A stretch of DNA of 64,000 nucleotides from Nocardia tengchongensis. Its GTDB lineage: Bacteria; Actinomycetota; Actinomycetes; Mycobacteriales; Mycobacteriaceae. A program made the position numbers and the translations under genes. The stretch covers positions 5,642,001 through 5,706,000 of the forward strand of contig NZ_CP074371.1 in the NCBI RefSeq assembly GCF_018362975.1, in the 5' to 3' direction. Position 1 is the first letter of the stretch. Every line of letters begins with the position of its first letter. The notes below the pieces were generated by a model. That model made no database searches. It was not told the origin of the DNA and saw only the letters and a program-made list of their open reading frames with translations. Shown here in pieces: positions 44,203-52,752 of this stretch.

Positions 44203-44613
44203 ATGGACACCCCACCACCGCAGCCCACCGATGATGACTACTGGAAGCCGCAGGCGCCCGGCGCGATTCCCCCGCCGCCACCTGAATACCTCCGGGGCAG
44301 TGGCGAATACATCCCGCAATTCGACTATCCCGAGCAGCCGGTGCGGCCCGCGCCACCGGCGCCGCGCTACCAGCCCTATGCCCACATTCCGGCGAGCCCG
44401 CCACCGGAGGGCAAGGGGCTGGCGGTCACGGCCCTGATCTTCGCTGTGCTGTCACTCGGGGTGCCGTGTCTGTTCGGTTGGGCCGGGATTTTCCTCGGGC
44501 TCACGGCCGCGAAAAAGGGACATCCGCTCGGCAAGGTGGCGATCTGGACGTCCATCGTCTGCATGTTCATCGGGTTCGTGCTGGCAGCGCTGGCGAACAA
44601 GTACTGGCTGTAA
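44203..44613 (+). CDS. DUF4190-like small membrane protein with Pro-rich N-terminus
   Basis: A 136-residue protein. About 70 residues of Pro-, Tyr- and Glu-rich cytoplasmic sequence (PPPPPEYLRGSGEYIPQFDY) are followed by two transmembrane helices (LAVTALIFAVLSLGVPCLFG and IWTSIVCMFIGFVLAALANK) separated by AAKKGHPLGK, as in actinobacterial DUF4190 proteins. Function unknown; often near cell-envelope genes. An in-frame ATG at 44167 is possible but adds a non-conserved tail. Confidence 0.75.
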   Translation: MDTPPPQPTDDDYWKPQAPGAIPPPPPEYLRGSGEYIPQFDYPEQPVRPAPPAPRYQPYAHIPASPPPEGKGLAVTALIFAVLSLGVPCLFGWAGIFLGLTAAKKGHPLGKVAIWTSIVCMFIGFVLAALANKYWL

Positions 44614-44686
44614 CGAAGGCGTTTCCGGGCTGGGCGAGACCGATGCGTTCATCCACCATCGTTCTGCCATTCCGCCGCCCACTGCG

Positions 44687-44989
44687 TCAGCGGTGCGAGC
44701 CGCTCGACGAGGGTGCGCCCGCGGGGGTCAGCCGGTATCCCTCCGCATGTTCGACCAGGCGTGCCTCGGTGAGCTCGGACAGCCGGCGGGTCAGCACGCT
44801 CGAGGAGAGGTCGCCGCACGCGGTGCGCAGTTCACGGAAGGTGAGTGGGCCCGGGGCCCGGTCGAGTTCCCAGATCACCCGCAGCACCCAGCGCCGCCCG
44901 AGCAGATCGAACAGGGCCATGATGGGGCGCCCGGTGGTCGATCCGCGCACCGGGCGTCCCGGGCGTGGCGGTTCGGCCGCCACGCTCAC
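44687..44989 (-). CDS. HxlR-family regulator, short
   Basis: A 100-residue winged-helix protein (LLGRRWVLRVIWELDRAPGP, TFRELRTACGDLSSSVLTRR, LVEHAEGYRLTPAG). The family's early Cys is missing and the C-terminal dimer helix is shortened. The GTG start overlaps the TGA stop of the upstream SnoaL-like gene (GTGA), so the two are translated together. It probably controls its own two-gene operon. Confidence 0.78.
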   Translation of the reverse strand: MSVAAEPPRPGRPVRGSTTGRPIMALFDLLGRRWVLRVIWELDRAPGPLTFRELRTACGDLSSSVLTRRLSELTEARLVEHAEGYRLTPAGAPSSSGSHR

Positions 44990-45369
44990 GCCTCTTGCGG
45001 CGGCGGTGAATCTTCCAGTCGCCGTGCCATTTCCGCGATGGCCGCGCGCAGTGCCCGATATGGCCGGAGGAACAATGTCACGTGGGTCAGGCTGCCGGTC
45101 TCGGAGAGCTCTTCCCGCAGCACCCCCTCGAGTTCCTGGTCGGCGAAACGGGCGGTGAAGGCGAACACCCCCTGCTGCCCGTCGGTCCACTGCCGGGTCT
45201 GGTGCACCGAGTCGAGCACCGTCGCGATCGTGGCCAGCAAGTGTGCCGCGCGAGCCCGGCCGTGATAGTCGGCAACTGGGCTCGAGAAGGTCGCCTCCTC
45301 GGCGAGCAAGGCCGGCAGTTGTGTGGCGTCTTTCGATTGCCACACCTGCAGTATGCGACTTTCGATCAT
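44986..45369 (-). CDS. SnoaL/NTF2-like protein
   Basis: A 127-residue alpha+beta barrel candidate: an N-terminal helix with LPALLAEEATFSSPVADYHG, the typical NTF2-like entry, then GVFAFTARFADQELEGVLRE and THVTLFLRPYRALRAAIAEM, and a short tail. Members are small-molecule isomerases, cyclases or binding proteins; the substrate cannot be told. It is the first gene of a two-gene unit with HxlR. Confidence 0.7.
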   Translation of the reverse strand: MIESRILQVWQSKDATQLPALLAEEATFSSPVADYHGRARAAHLLATIATVLDSVHQTRQWTDGQQGVFAFTARFADQELEGVLREELSETGSLTHVTLFLRPYRALRAAIAEMARRLEDSPPPQEA

Positions 45370-45426
45370 GCCTCTATTTTAGAGGCAGACTGGGGTTCGG
45401 ACCAGCCCCGGCGTAGCTTCTCGAGT

Positions 45427-46308
45427 ATGGAAAACGAGGGACCCAGCCGGACAGCGCTCGTGACCGCCTACGCCCGGGCCTATCATCAAATTGCCGACCG
45501 ACCAAGGATTCTCACCGATCCGCTGGCCGCGCGTCTGCTGGGTGTCACCGTCGATGAGCTGGCCGAATTCGGCCGGCCCGCGGAGGATAGCGGTGCCGAT
45601 CTGGGAATCCTGCGGCTGGGTGTCAGTGATCGGCCGCGCCGTCTGTTCTTCGCTGCGCGCGCCCGTTTCGCCGAGGATCGTGTGGCCGAGGCCGTCGCCG
45701 CCGGCGCGCGGCAGGTCGTGATACTCGGCGCGGGCCTGGATACCTTCGCCTACCGCAACCCGCATCCCGGCCTGCGCGTGTTCGAGGTCGACCATCCCGC
45801 GACCCAAGAGTGGAAACACCAACGCCTCGCCGCATCCGGCATCGACCAGCCCGAGCGGTTGACCTTCGTCCCGGTCGACTTCGAAACTGACACGCTGGCA
45901 CCACGATTGGCGGCCGCCGGATTCAGCCGCACCGATCCGGCCGTATTCGTGTGGCTGGGTGTCGTCTTCTATCTGACCCCGGACGCTGCCCACACCACCC
46001 TCGAATACATTGCCGGTCAATCCGACCCGGTCGAGGTGATCTTCGACTACCTGCGGTCGCCGGACACCGCCGAAGACCGTGCGCGCTTGCAGGCGCGCGC
46101 ACATCGAGCGGCAGCCGTCGGCGAACCCTGGTTCAGCTACTTCACCCCCGAAGACATCGCCGCACAGCTGCACACCCTCGGCTTCACCGACGTCGAGGAC
46201 CACTCCGCCGCGGATCTCATCGCCGGATACCTCGACGGCTCAACGGAATTCGATGGCGAACCACCTCAGTCACTGCGGCCGGTCCGCATCCTGCGGGCGA
46301 GCCGCTGA
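45427..46308 (+). CDS. Class I SAM-dependent methyltransferase (TIGR00027 / leucine carboxyl-like family)
   Basis: A 293-residue methyltransferase of the large mycobacterial/nocardial family. It shows RTALVTAYARAYHQIADRPR, then the SAM-binding motif VVILGAGLDTFAYRNPHPGL, the acidic residue in RVFEVDHPATQEWK, the VPVDFETD motif and VWLGVVFYLTPDAAHTTLEY. Members O-methylate carboxylates or unknown lipids. Divergent from the SnoaL-HxlR pair, which may influence its expression. Confidence 0.88.
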   Translation: MENEGPSRTALVTAYARAYHQIADRPRILTDPLAARLLGVTVDELAEFGRPAEDSGADLGILRLGVSDRPRRLFFAARARFAEDRVAEAVAAGARQVVILGAGLDTFAYRNPHPGLRVFEVDHPATQEWKHQRLAASGIDQPERLTFVPVDFETDTLAPRLAAAGFSRTDPAVFVWLGVVFYLTPDAAHTTLEYIAGQSDPVEVIFDYLRSPDTAEDRARLQARAHRAAAVGEPWFSYFTPEDIAAQLHTLGFTDVEDHSAADLIAGYLDGSTEFDGEPPQSLRPVRILRASR

Positions 46309-46320
46309 GGGGGCCGACTC

Positions 46321-46866
46321 CTACGGTGAAGGGCTGGTCTCGTGGTCGCCGGCCCCTGGCTGGGTCGGCCGGATGCCTCGCCAGCCGAGCGGAAGTTGGA
46401 CGCGCCCTGCCCGGATATCGCTGATGAGGTGCGCGTAGCCATCACGAACTTCGCCGAGGTGAACCCATGCCGAGTGCCGAAGGTCCTCGCAGTCACTGTG
46501 CAGCACCGTCCACCACGCTTCGGCGTAGGTCTTGGCCACGTGGCTGATCACCTCGCCGAAGGTGTGGGTGTGGCGGCGGGCGCACCGGCTGTGGCGTACC
46601 GAGGACGCGGCCCAAGAATTGATCTTGTCGATGACCTTCGCGATCTCGGCGCACAAAGCCGCCTCGGTGACCTCCGGAGCGTTCCGCAGCGGATTCAGAA
46701 CCGCCGAAATCAACGCGGCGTGCAGATCGCCGAGCTCTCTCGCCCATGTGATCAGCGGGAACGGTTCGGCGAGCCGCCCGGCGATCGCAGCCAACAGCTG
46801 CTCCGGCGACAACAACGATTCGGAATCCGTCGCCGGATCCTCGAATGCCGCTACACCCGCATTCAT
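46321..46866 (-). CDS. Conserved actinobacterial hypothetical protein, DUF4254-like
   Basis: A 181-residue, mainly helical protein with no signal peptide. The central pattern (RHTHTFGEVISHVAKTYAEA, WWTVLHSDCEDLRHSAWVHL) resembles the Nocardia DUF4254 group, which has no assigned function. The C-terminal tail is Gly/Pro-rich. The start is the ATG opening MNAGVAAF. Convergent with the methyltransferase gene, 12 bp apart. Confidence 0.6.
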   Translation of the reverse strand: MNAGVAAFEDPATDSESLLSPEQLLAAIAGRLAEPFPLITWARELGDLHAALISAVLNPLRNAPEVTEAALCAEIAKVIDKINSWAASSVRHSRCARRHTHTFGEVISHVAKTYAEAWWTVLHSDCEDLRHSAWVHLGEVRDGYAHLISDIRAGRVQLPLGWRGIRPTQPGAGDHETSPSP

Positions 46867-47044
46867 AGGTGCCCACCGGTGGGGCTATCGGAGGAGCCGG
46901 TCATGCGATGCATTCGACCGCTCGTCGCTCATGGACGACTTCGATGAGATAGGCGTGCTGATACATGGGCGGAAGGTCAACTTTTCGCGATGAATGGTTG
47001 ATGTCGAGAACGCGCCGCTGCGACTCGGGGCATAATGCTAATAC

Positions 47045-47062
47045 TGACTGCGCACTCAGTCA
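47045..47062. promoter_or_regulatory. TetR-type operator
   Basis: TGACTG-CGCACT-CAGTCA is a perfect inverted repeat with 6-bp arms, 67 bp upstream of the TetR start and just downstream of a CATAAT-like -10 element (about 47031-47036). The position is as expected for autorepression. Confidence 0.55.
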
Positions 47063-47129
47063 ACGACGGTTCGCGCGGTCGATCGGTTCTAGGGGTGTCG
47101 GATCATGTGGACGAAGAGGGGCGGGATCG

Positions 47130-47792
47130 ATGAATGGACGTGCGGCGGGACCGGGCAAGTCGGCCGCGATTCTCGATATTTTCACGCGCCATGTCGCCGA
47201 AAAAGGCTACGACGGAACCAGTTTCAGCGAAGTAGCACGCGAGCTCGGTATCTCACAGGGCTTGATCGTGCACCATTACGGCACAAAAGCACGGCTACTG
47301 GAAGCGCTGCATATTTCCTATATGCGACGCCGTGTCGACGAGGCGGAACGAATCGTTGCGACCTTCTCGACACCACCCGAGCAGCTGGCCGGGCTGCTGC
47401 ACGCGGCCATGCTGTATCAGGTACACGACCGGAACCGCACCGTCGCATTCCAGCGAGAGGTCGCCCGATTGGGCCAGGAAGAGGAGGATTCCGAGGGCCG
47501 CCGGCTGCGTAGGTATTACATCGGAATCCTGCGCGGCGTGCTCGAGGCGGGCATCGCATCCGGCGACTTCCACCCCGTCGACACCAGCATCCGCAGCCTG
47601 CTCATCTTCGGCGCCGCGCAGTGGGCGTGGACGTGGTTCGAGCCGGGCGGCCGCAATTCCGCCGAACAGGTCGGTGCCGAACTGGTAGATCTCACCCTCG
47701 GATCGCTATTGCAGAGCAGGTCGTCGTTACCGCACCTGCGCGACCCCGAAGGCCACCTCGTCGCAACGGTAGTCAACATCATCACCGCATAA
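47130..47792 (+). CDS. TetR-family transcriptional regulator
   Basis: A 220-residue regulator. The helix-turn-helix lies at about residues 27-60 (GTSFSEVARELGISQGLIVH, HYGTKARLLEALHISYM). The C-terminal ligand domain (HDRNRTVAFQREVARLGQEE, SLLIFGAAQWAWTWFEPGG) resembles TetR_C domains of regulators of acyl-CoA metabolism. The ATG is preceded by GAGGGG. A matching palindrome lies upstream. The convergent truncated thiolase gene nearby fits a past link to fatty-acid or sterol catabolism (inference). Confidence 0.85.
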   Translation: MNGRAAGPGKSAAILDIFTRHVAEKGYDGTSFSEVARELGISQGLIVHHYGTKARLLEALHISYMRRRVDEAERIVATFSTPPEQLAGLLHAAMLYQVHDRNRTVAFQREVARLGQEEEDSEGRRLRRYYIGILRGVLEAGIASGDFHPVDTSIRSLLIFGAAQWAWTWFEPGGRNSAEQVGAELVDLTLGSLLQSRSSLPHLRDPEGHLVATVVNIITA

Positions 47793-48050
47793 GTTCGTGC
47801 TCCGTCGTAGCACTGAACTCCCGACGGAAACGAGCTTCACGCCCCGGTGTGCCACCGGGGCGGGGGAAACACTGCCAATTGACCTCCCGATCCGGCGAGG
47901 ACGTGCGGCAGTCGATTCGGCGCATCGCGAACAGCCAGTTCATCACGAAGGCGACCTCGCTGCGCGGCTTCTCCTTCGGCAAGCGCATCGAGGTCGTCTC
48001 CCTACCTCACAGTGGCCGCGCCCCGGACGTGGTTCCCTCGCTGGGATTCC
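47793..48050. other. Intergenic region with hairpin
   Basis: 258 bp between convergent TetR and thiolase genes. A perfect 9-bp stem (GCCCCGGTG/CACCGGGGC, 3-base loop) sits at 47841-47861. A forward open stretch (DVRQSIRRIANSQFITKATS) has protein-like composition but no start; it may be a remnant. Confidence 0.5.
47841..47861. terminator. Hairpin terminator between convergent genes
   Basis: GCCCCGGTG-TGC-CACCGGGGC, a perfect 9-bp stem 50 bp after the TetR stop. Confidence 0.6.
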
Positions 48051-49097
48051 TCAAGCGGCGGACGGGTTTTCGAGCACGATGGCGACCCCTTGACCGGATC
48101 CGATGCACACCCCGATCGCGCCGTAGCGCGCATTGCGTTCCCGCAATTCGGTGGCCAGGGTCAACACGTAGCGGGCGCCGGTTGCGCCGAATGGGTGACC
48201 GATCGCCACCGCACCACCGTTCGGCGTCAGCTTCTCGTCGGGGATGGTGAAACCGCCGAGTTGGTTGGGCAGTTCACGCAGCACGCCCAGGGCTTGAGCG
48301 CTGAATGCCTCATGCACTTCCCAGACATCGATTTGTTCGGGCGTCAGACCCGCGCGTCGGATCGCCAAGGGCAACGCCCACGCCGGAGCCAGACCCATGA
48401 ACAGCGGATCGATCCCGTACACCGCCGACGACACCACCCGCGCCAGTGGTTCGACGCCGAGCTCCGCCGCTCGTTCACCGGAAGCCAGCACCAAAGCGCT
48501 GGCGCCGTCAGTGAGCGGAGTCGAGTTCGCAGCGGTCATCTGCGTCGTCCCCGGCTGTGGGGGCAGCGCGGCCAGCTTCTCAGCCGTCGTATCGTCCCGG
48601 ATGAACTCGTCATGCTCGAACAACCGTGCGGGGGTCTTCCTGGTCCCGGCGATCTCGACCGGCATGATTTCCTTGGCCAGCCGCCCGGAGTCCCTGGCCG
48701 CCTTGGCATTTCGCTGCGTCCGAAACGCGAACGCGTCGATCTCCTCACGAGTCAGGCCATAACGGTCGGCGACGTTTTGCGCTGTCTCGATCATTCCGAT
48801 GTAGGCATTGCGCGCCAACAGCGCCGGGTTGGCGGGACCGCCCGCCCCCGCCCACATGGTGTCGAGCAAGATGACCGGGCCACGGGGCCCGAACGGGGAG
48901 TCACCCTTCATGTACGCCCATCCCGACCGTGACATCGACTCGACGCCGCAGGCGACACCGACGCCCAGGTCTCCGGCTTTGATCGCGTGCGCGACATTGA
49001 TGGTGGCGCTCAGGGACGACCCACAGAACCGGTTGATCGTCGCACCCGCCACCGTGTCGGGGAATCCCGCCGCCAGCTCCGAGGATGTCCGCGACAC
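48051..49097 (-). pseudogene. Thiolase lacking its N-terminus
   Basis: 348 codons that match acyl-CoA thiolases from the nucleophile Cys motif onward: TINRFCGSSLSATINVAHAI, ACGVESMSRSGW, the C-terminal His motif GGAVAIGHPFGATGAR and the second Cys motif CIGSGQGVA. Normal thiolases have about 60-70 more residues before the NRFC motif. Here the frame meets a TGA seven codons before the GTG at 49097, and no frame upstream shows thiolase-like sequence, so a deletion rather than a point error is likely. Without the N-terminal part of the fold the product would not be expected to be active. Confidence 0.7.
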
Positions 49098-49305
49098 CAG
49101 GCCGCTCGGATGACCCGCTCCTCATCGTCCCCGGCCATGATCGCCACTTCGGCGAATCACACCGCCAGATGGCCGTCACTGCCCGCATCAGCGTGGGGTG
49201 GAGCACGCTCATGTGAGCTGAAATCCGCTGGGGCCCACCCTATTCTGGGCACTACATGCGAGATCGTCCGCAGCGCGGCGGGGACCTTCCGAGAAGGGGC
49301 TGCTG

Positions 49306-49434
49306 ATGTCGATCAACCTACTGGCCGCAATCGTGGCACTCGTGCCCATGCTCGCCGCGACCACCGCCTAGGGAATCGTCGCGGGGATCTACTGGTGGGA
49401 GAAGCGCAGGGTCACGCGGCGGCACCCGGCGTGA
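49306..49434 (+). pseudogene. Mini membrane protein interrupted by an in-frame TAG
   Basis: ATG 49306, 6 bases after AAGGGG, gives MSINLLAAIVALVPMLAATT, then Ala and TAG at 49369-49371. The same frame continues GIVAGIYWWEKRRVTRRHPA to TGA at 49432. The full 42-codon frame would be one transmembrane helix with a basic tail, a layout common in small actinobacterial membrane proteins. One base change would explain the break; a 21-residue product from the first part is also possible. Confidence 0.45.
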
Positions 49435-49505
49435 CGAGGGCACGAATCGCATCCGGATCGCAGCCGTCCCTGTTCAGCGGCGAATGCGACAGCATCCTAC
49501 GCTTG

Positions 49506-49721
49506 TCAGCAGTCCAGCGTCGTAATCGCTCCCGGCGGCAGATCGGGAAATCGCTCGTGGAGTTTGTGGATCTGCTGGCGAACCTGTGCCAGCTCGGCCT
49601 CGATGGCCTGGCTGGGTTGGTCGTCTCCCCACTGGCTTCTACGCCGAACAAGTCGATCAGCGTAGAAGTCGAGCTCAGCGAGGAACACGCGCGCTTGGGC
49701 GGCCTCGGGATCCTCACCCAC
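49506..49721 (-). CDS. Small hypothetical helical protein
   Basis: A 71-residue frame from GTG 49721, overlapping the end of the hydrolase fragment by 8 bp. It is charged and helical (EAAQARVFLAELDFYADRLV, IEAELAQVRQQIHKLHERFP), with a short Pro-rich end. No family was recognised. It could be a regulator-like coiled protein or part of the decayed region; the ribosome site is weak. Confidence 0.45.
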   Translation of the reverse strand: MGEDPEAAQARVFLAELDFYADRLVRRRSQWGDDQPSQAIEAELAQVRQQIHKLHERFPDLPPGAITTLDC

Positions 49722-50001
49722 GGCGGTCCGTTTCAGCTGGCTGCCGCAAGCCTCCGCAGGGCGTTGCGTAGGGCAACGGCGAACCCGGTGAGCCGCCGGT
49801 GCCGGGCACGTCGAAGCGCACCACCGTGGTGTCCGGGTCCAGGGCCGCGACCAGTGGGTCGAGCACCTCGAACGCGGCCCCGATCCCGTTGCAGAGCACC
49901 AGCGGAGTGCCCGATCCCCACCGGACCCGGACCCGGATCTGCTGTCCCAGAACCGATATCAGGCGCTGCTCGAAGGCGTCGGCGGGCAACGGCGTGTTCA
50001 C
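49714..50001 (-). pseudogene. N-terminal fragment of an alpha/beta hydrolase (PHA depolymerase-like)
   Basis: 95 codons from GTG 50001, overlapping the stop of the MaoC remnant (GTGA). They match the start of poly(3-hydroxyalkanoate)-depolymerase-like hydrolases: VRVRWGSGTPLVLCNGIGAA, LVAALDPDTTVVRFDVPGTG and GSPGSPLPY. The sequence then departs and stops, before any GxSxG nucleophile. The rest of the gene is missing, replaced by the small helical frame. Not functional as a hydrolase. Confidence 0.65.
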
Positions 50002-50385
50002 GGGTAGAGCACCACGACGTCGGCAACGCATGCGGGGCGGGCATTGCCGTCGATCTCGTAGGTGAGTCCGAAGATCGCCTCGATCCCGGAGCTCTTCCGC
50101 TGAGCGGCATTCAGCGTGACCGCCGTCCGGACCTTCGCGCCCACCGGCACCGGTGCGGGGAAGCGCACCTTGTTCAGCCCGTAGTTGAGCGCTGCGGTGA
50201 GCTCGCGAATCTCGAGCACCCCGGCGATGGCCACCGGCGCCAGCGACAGGGTCAGGTAGCCGTGGGCGATGGTGCCGCCGAACGGTCCGTGCGCGGCGCG
50301 CGCCGGATCGATGTGGATCCACTGGTGATCGCCGGTGGCGTCGACAAACAGATCCACCTGCGCCGAAGCGCGACCCAGATGTTGA
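49998..50385 (-). pseudogene. MaoC-like (R)-hydratase, N-terminus lost
   Basis: About 120 codons matching MaoC/NodN-type hot-dog hydratases: VDLFVDATGDHQWIHIDPAR with the catalytic Asp and His, GPFGGTIAHGYLTLSLAPVA, then LNYGLNKVRFPAPVPVGAKV and a normal C-terminus. The usual first 25 residues are absent. Near 50380 the sequence abuts a gene fragment on the other strand, so both genes lost their 5' ends. The only in-frame start near is GTG 50357. It could still yield a protein that keeps the active-site residues. Confidence 0.6.
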
Positions 50386-50543
50386 GGTACATGCCTGAGC
50401 CGGTCGTGGAGGCCACCCTGGGCGCTCTCGGCACACCGTCCGCTGCCGAGCAGGCCGTCAGCCCCGATATCGAACGGGTCCTCGGATGCCCACCCCGCAC
50501 CTTCGCCGAATGGGTCGCACGCACCATCGCAGCGTTCAAGTGA
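50384..50543 (+). pseudogene. C-terminal fragment of an NmrA-like NAD(P)-binding protein
   Basis: About 50 codons (YMPEPVVEATLGALG, then VSPDIERVLGCPPRTFAEWV and a stop) that look like the last helices of NmrA/NAD-dependent epimerases, where ERVLGRPPRTFAEW is a common ending. No Rossmann motif precedes it; the reading begins at the junction with the MaoC remnant. Confidence 0.5.
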
Positions 50544-50652
50544 CCCGGCCGGAAGCATGTTGGCCGCGAACGAGGTTGGGGCGCTGATCGGGTACTCGGA
50601 TCTACGGCCGGGTTCCCGGTGGCGCGGCGGACCGGACACGCTCGCCACTTCG

Positions 50653-51438
50653 TCACCAGGTTGGTGGTCGACAGGCGAAAACCTCGTAGAGCTCGGTTCC
50701 ACGCAGGAAGGCGTCCTGACGTACCTCCGTAGCCAAACCATGGGAGCGCAGCAGCGCGCAGAACTGCGCCAGGCGATCGCCGCAGTCGTGGACTTCGGCG
50801 ACGACGGTTCGGATCCGAGCCCAGTCCGATTCGGCGATGCCGCGGACGACGTCCAGTTCCGCTCGCTCGACATCGATTTTGACCAAACCGATTTCGCCTG
50901 TCGGTGCGTGGTCCGCCAGTAATGCCGACACCGTGGTGACCTTCACATCGATCTGTTCACCGTCGTGCACGTCGTTCGTGACGAGAGCGATCGCATTCTG
51001 ATCGAGGCCACAATTCTGCAGGAAGGTCGTCGTCGACTCGTTGTCACGCTTACGGTCTGCGTACCGGCTGTAGTTCGCCGACGCTCGTGGGTACCAGGTG
51101 AACTGTGCGGTGCCGTTCGCTACGCCGACCCCGGTTTCGAGCGCGATGCCGTCGGGGACGTGGGCGCCCATGTTGCGGCGCAAGCACTCGAATGCCAGTG
51201 GAGCGGGTTCGACGGCGATGACCCGCACGCCGGGACAGGTATCCGCGAAGGCGATTGCGCTGAGACCGATGTTCGCACCGATATCGAGCACGATGTCGTC
51301 CGGGTGCAGTTGAGCGGCCGCCCGCCGGTAGTACCCCTCCGCCGACATATCGTCCCAGAGCATCCGGGCCTCGGCGGGGCTCGTGCAGGTCACCGATCTG
51401 CCGTCCTCGAGAGTGAGTTGTTTGAGGGAAGTCAGCAT
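50653..51438 (-). CDS. FkbM-family methyltransferase
   Basis: A 261-residue SAM-dependent O-methyltransferase. It shows the SAM motif DIVLDIGANIGLSAIAFADT, the acidic ribose-binding residue in VIAVEPAPLAFECL, and IGLVKIDVERAELDVVRGIA, where the family usually has KIDVEGAE (Arg replaces Gly). It starts at ATG 51438. FkbM enzymes often methylate hydroxyls in polyketides, peptides or glycans. No biosynthetic genes lie next to it; the NRPS is 26 kb away, so a link is speculative. Confidence 0.85.
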   Translation of the reverse strand: MLTSLKQLTLEDGRSVTCTSPAEARMLWDDMSAEGYYRRAAAQLHPDDIVLDIGANIGLSAIAFADTCPGVRVIAVEPAPLAFECLRRNMGAHVPDGIALETGVGVANGTAQFTWYPRASANYSRYADRKRDNESTTTFLQNCGLDQNAIALVTNDVHDGEQIDVKVTTVSALLADHAPTGEIGLVKIDVERAELDVVRGIAESDWARIRTVVAEVHDCGDRLAQFCALLRSHGLATEVRQDAFLRGTELYEVFACRPPTW

Positions 51439-52268
51439 TCGTCAAGCACCTTTCCGGAACAGGGCCGATCTCGGCCGGCATCGGGTGGATCAACTCGGGC
51501 ACGACTGCTGCGTCGGAAACCCGAACGTGACGAACCGGACAGGAAAGGCTGGGATCGCCATACGAAAACTGTTGAGCCCATGGAAGAGCCGGTCGCTGCC
51601 ACACCACAGCGAGTTACCCGGCGGTCGCCGCCCCGACCCCGGATCTTCGTCGCATTGAAGCTGTATGAGCCCGCTTGAACGGTGCCGCGCCGGGACGGCC
51701 CTCAGTCCCGTGCGCGATGGCGCGTATCGGGTCCACCACGCCACAACCACATTTCGAATCGCCGGAACCCCGCAGCCCGGCCTCGACGGTCGTTGTACAC
51801 CTAGCGGGTGACTCTAGCCCTCACGACACCTCGCGTCCTGTATTTACCGGAGAGCGTCGCACCAAATCTGAATAGGTATGCCCTTCGGGTCTCCAGTCGC
51901 CCTGCACGGCGTCGCCAGGCGTCCTGCGACACCGCAGCGGCCCTGTTAGCGAACACTTTGCCGCCGAATCGATCTCGCTTCACTGTCGAGGAGGGGCCGC
52001 GCCGAAGTTCCACAGCTTCACATCCAGTGCGACCTGAGCAGCGCTTGTGCGTTCCGCGAGATTTAGAGGATCCAGATCATGCCAAATTGCGAGACAGTTG
52101 CCATGCACTGTGCCTATCATCGATCGACGACTGCTGGGCCGCCACGTCGTACCGCTGTACCGATCGAGTGTTTCAAGACTCCGCGGGCGCCTGTGAAGCC
52201 GCCGGCAGCCGCGCGAGTGAGCCTCACGAGAATTCCGAGAAACATGTGAGCAGATTTGGGACGGATTG
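51439..52268. other. Gene-poor stretch, no convincing CDS
   Basis: 830 bp, visibly less GC-rich and with weaker codon bias than the flanks. Open frames of up to about 150 codons exist on both strands, but none has a ribosome site or protein-like composition. It contains the FkbM promoter at its left end and the promoter of the hypothetical gene at 52269 on the right. It may be an old insertion or decayed DNA. Confidence 0.5.
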
Positions 52269-52685
52269 ATGACTTCACCGGAAGTACCCGAGCAACTCGC
52301 AACCCTGGTATCCGCCAAAGGGATAGACGTGCAGTTCAGCGGAGATGTCTGCCTTCTCTCGTCGGCCCCTGCAGGTCGGACGACGACGCTGTCGGGCGAT
52401 GAGCGCGAACAGCTTCTGATGGAGTGCCTCGCGAGTCTGACCCGGAGCAGTTCCGCCACTGCCGTGTTGCGCGGCGCCACAACAGCGTTCGTCGCGATTC
52501 CAGCGCGGCGACCGTTCTACCTGATCGGCCGCCGAGTGACGAACGACGCCGGCGGATCCTTCCCGGCGTTCGCCGCGCGCGCCCGTCAGCTGATCAAGGT
52601 CAAAGTCGGCGCTCTGGGCGAGGTCACCGCCCGTCTGGTCGACACCGGCGGGTCGAAGAGGCCGGAACTCGTGGTACTGCCGTAG
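52269..52685 (+). CDS. Hypothetical protein
   Basis: A 138-residue soluble protein with no recognised domain: MTSPEVPEQLATLVSAKGID, LSGDEREQLLMECLASLTRS, RRPFYLIGRRVTNDAGGSFP, ARQLIKVKVGALGEVTARLV. It has a mixed alpha/beta composition and no signal peptide. The ATG follows a TTG in the same frame, and GGGA lies nearby. Codon bias is weaker than in the housekeeping genes. Its position next to other orphans suggests accessory DNA. Confidence 0.55.
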   Translation: MTSPEVPEQLATLVSAKGIDVQFSGDVCLLSSAPAGRTTTLSGDEREQLLMECLASLTRSSSATAVLRGATTAFVAIPARRPFYLIGRRVTNDAGGSFPAFAARARQLIKVKVGALGEVTARLVDTGGSKRPELVVLP

Positions 52686-52752
52686 CATTCGGTCAGCGTC
52701 TGCTTGCTGCTCACTTCGGTACATCTGCTTTCGACAGCTCGAAGGATGCGTC

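Noticed and set aside
48987..50543. A forward frame of over 500 codons across 49-50.5 kb
   Set aside because: Only its last 50 codons look like a protein. The rest is antisense to the thiolase, hydrolase and MaoC remnants.
50653..51438. Assigning the FkbM methyltransferase as an NRPS tailoring enzyme
   Set aside because: It lies 26 kb from the NRPS, with many unrelated genes and decayed DNA between them. No shared regulatory element was seen.
51808..52269. A 153-codon forward frame before the hypothetical gene at 52269
   Set aside because: Ser/Arg/Pro-rich shadow-like composition, no ribosome site and no recognisable segment.
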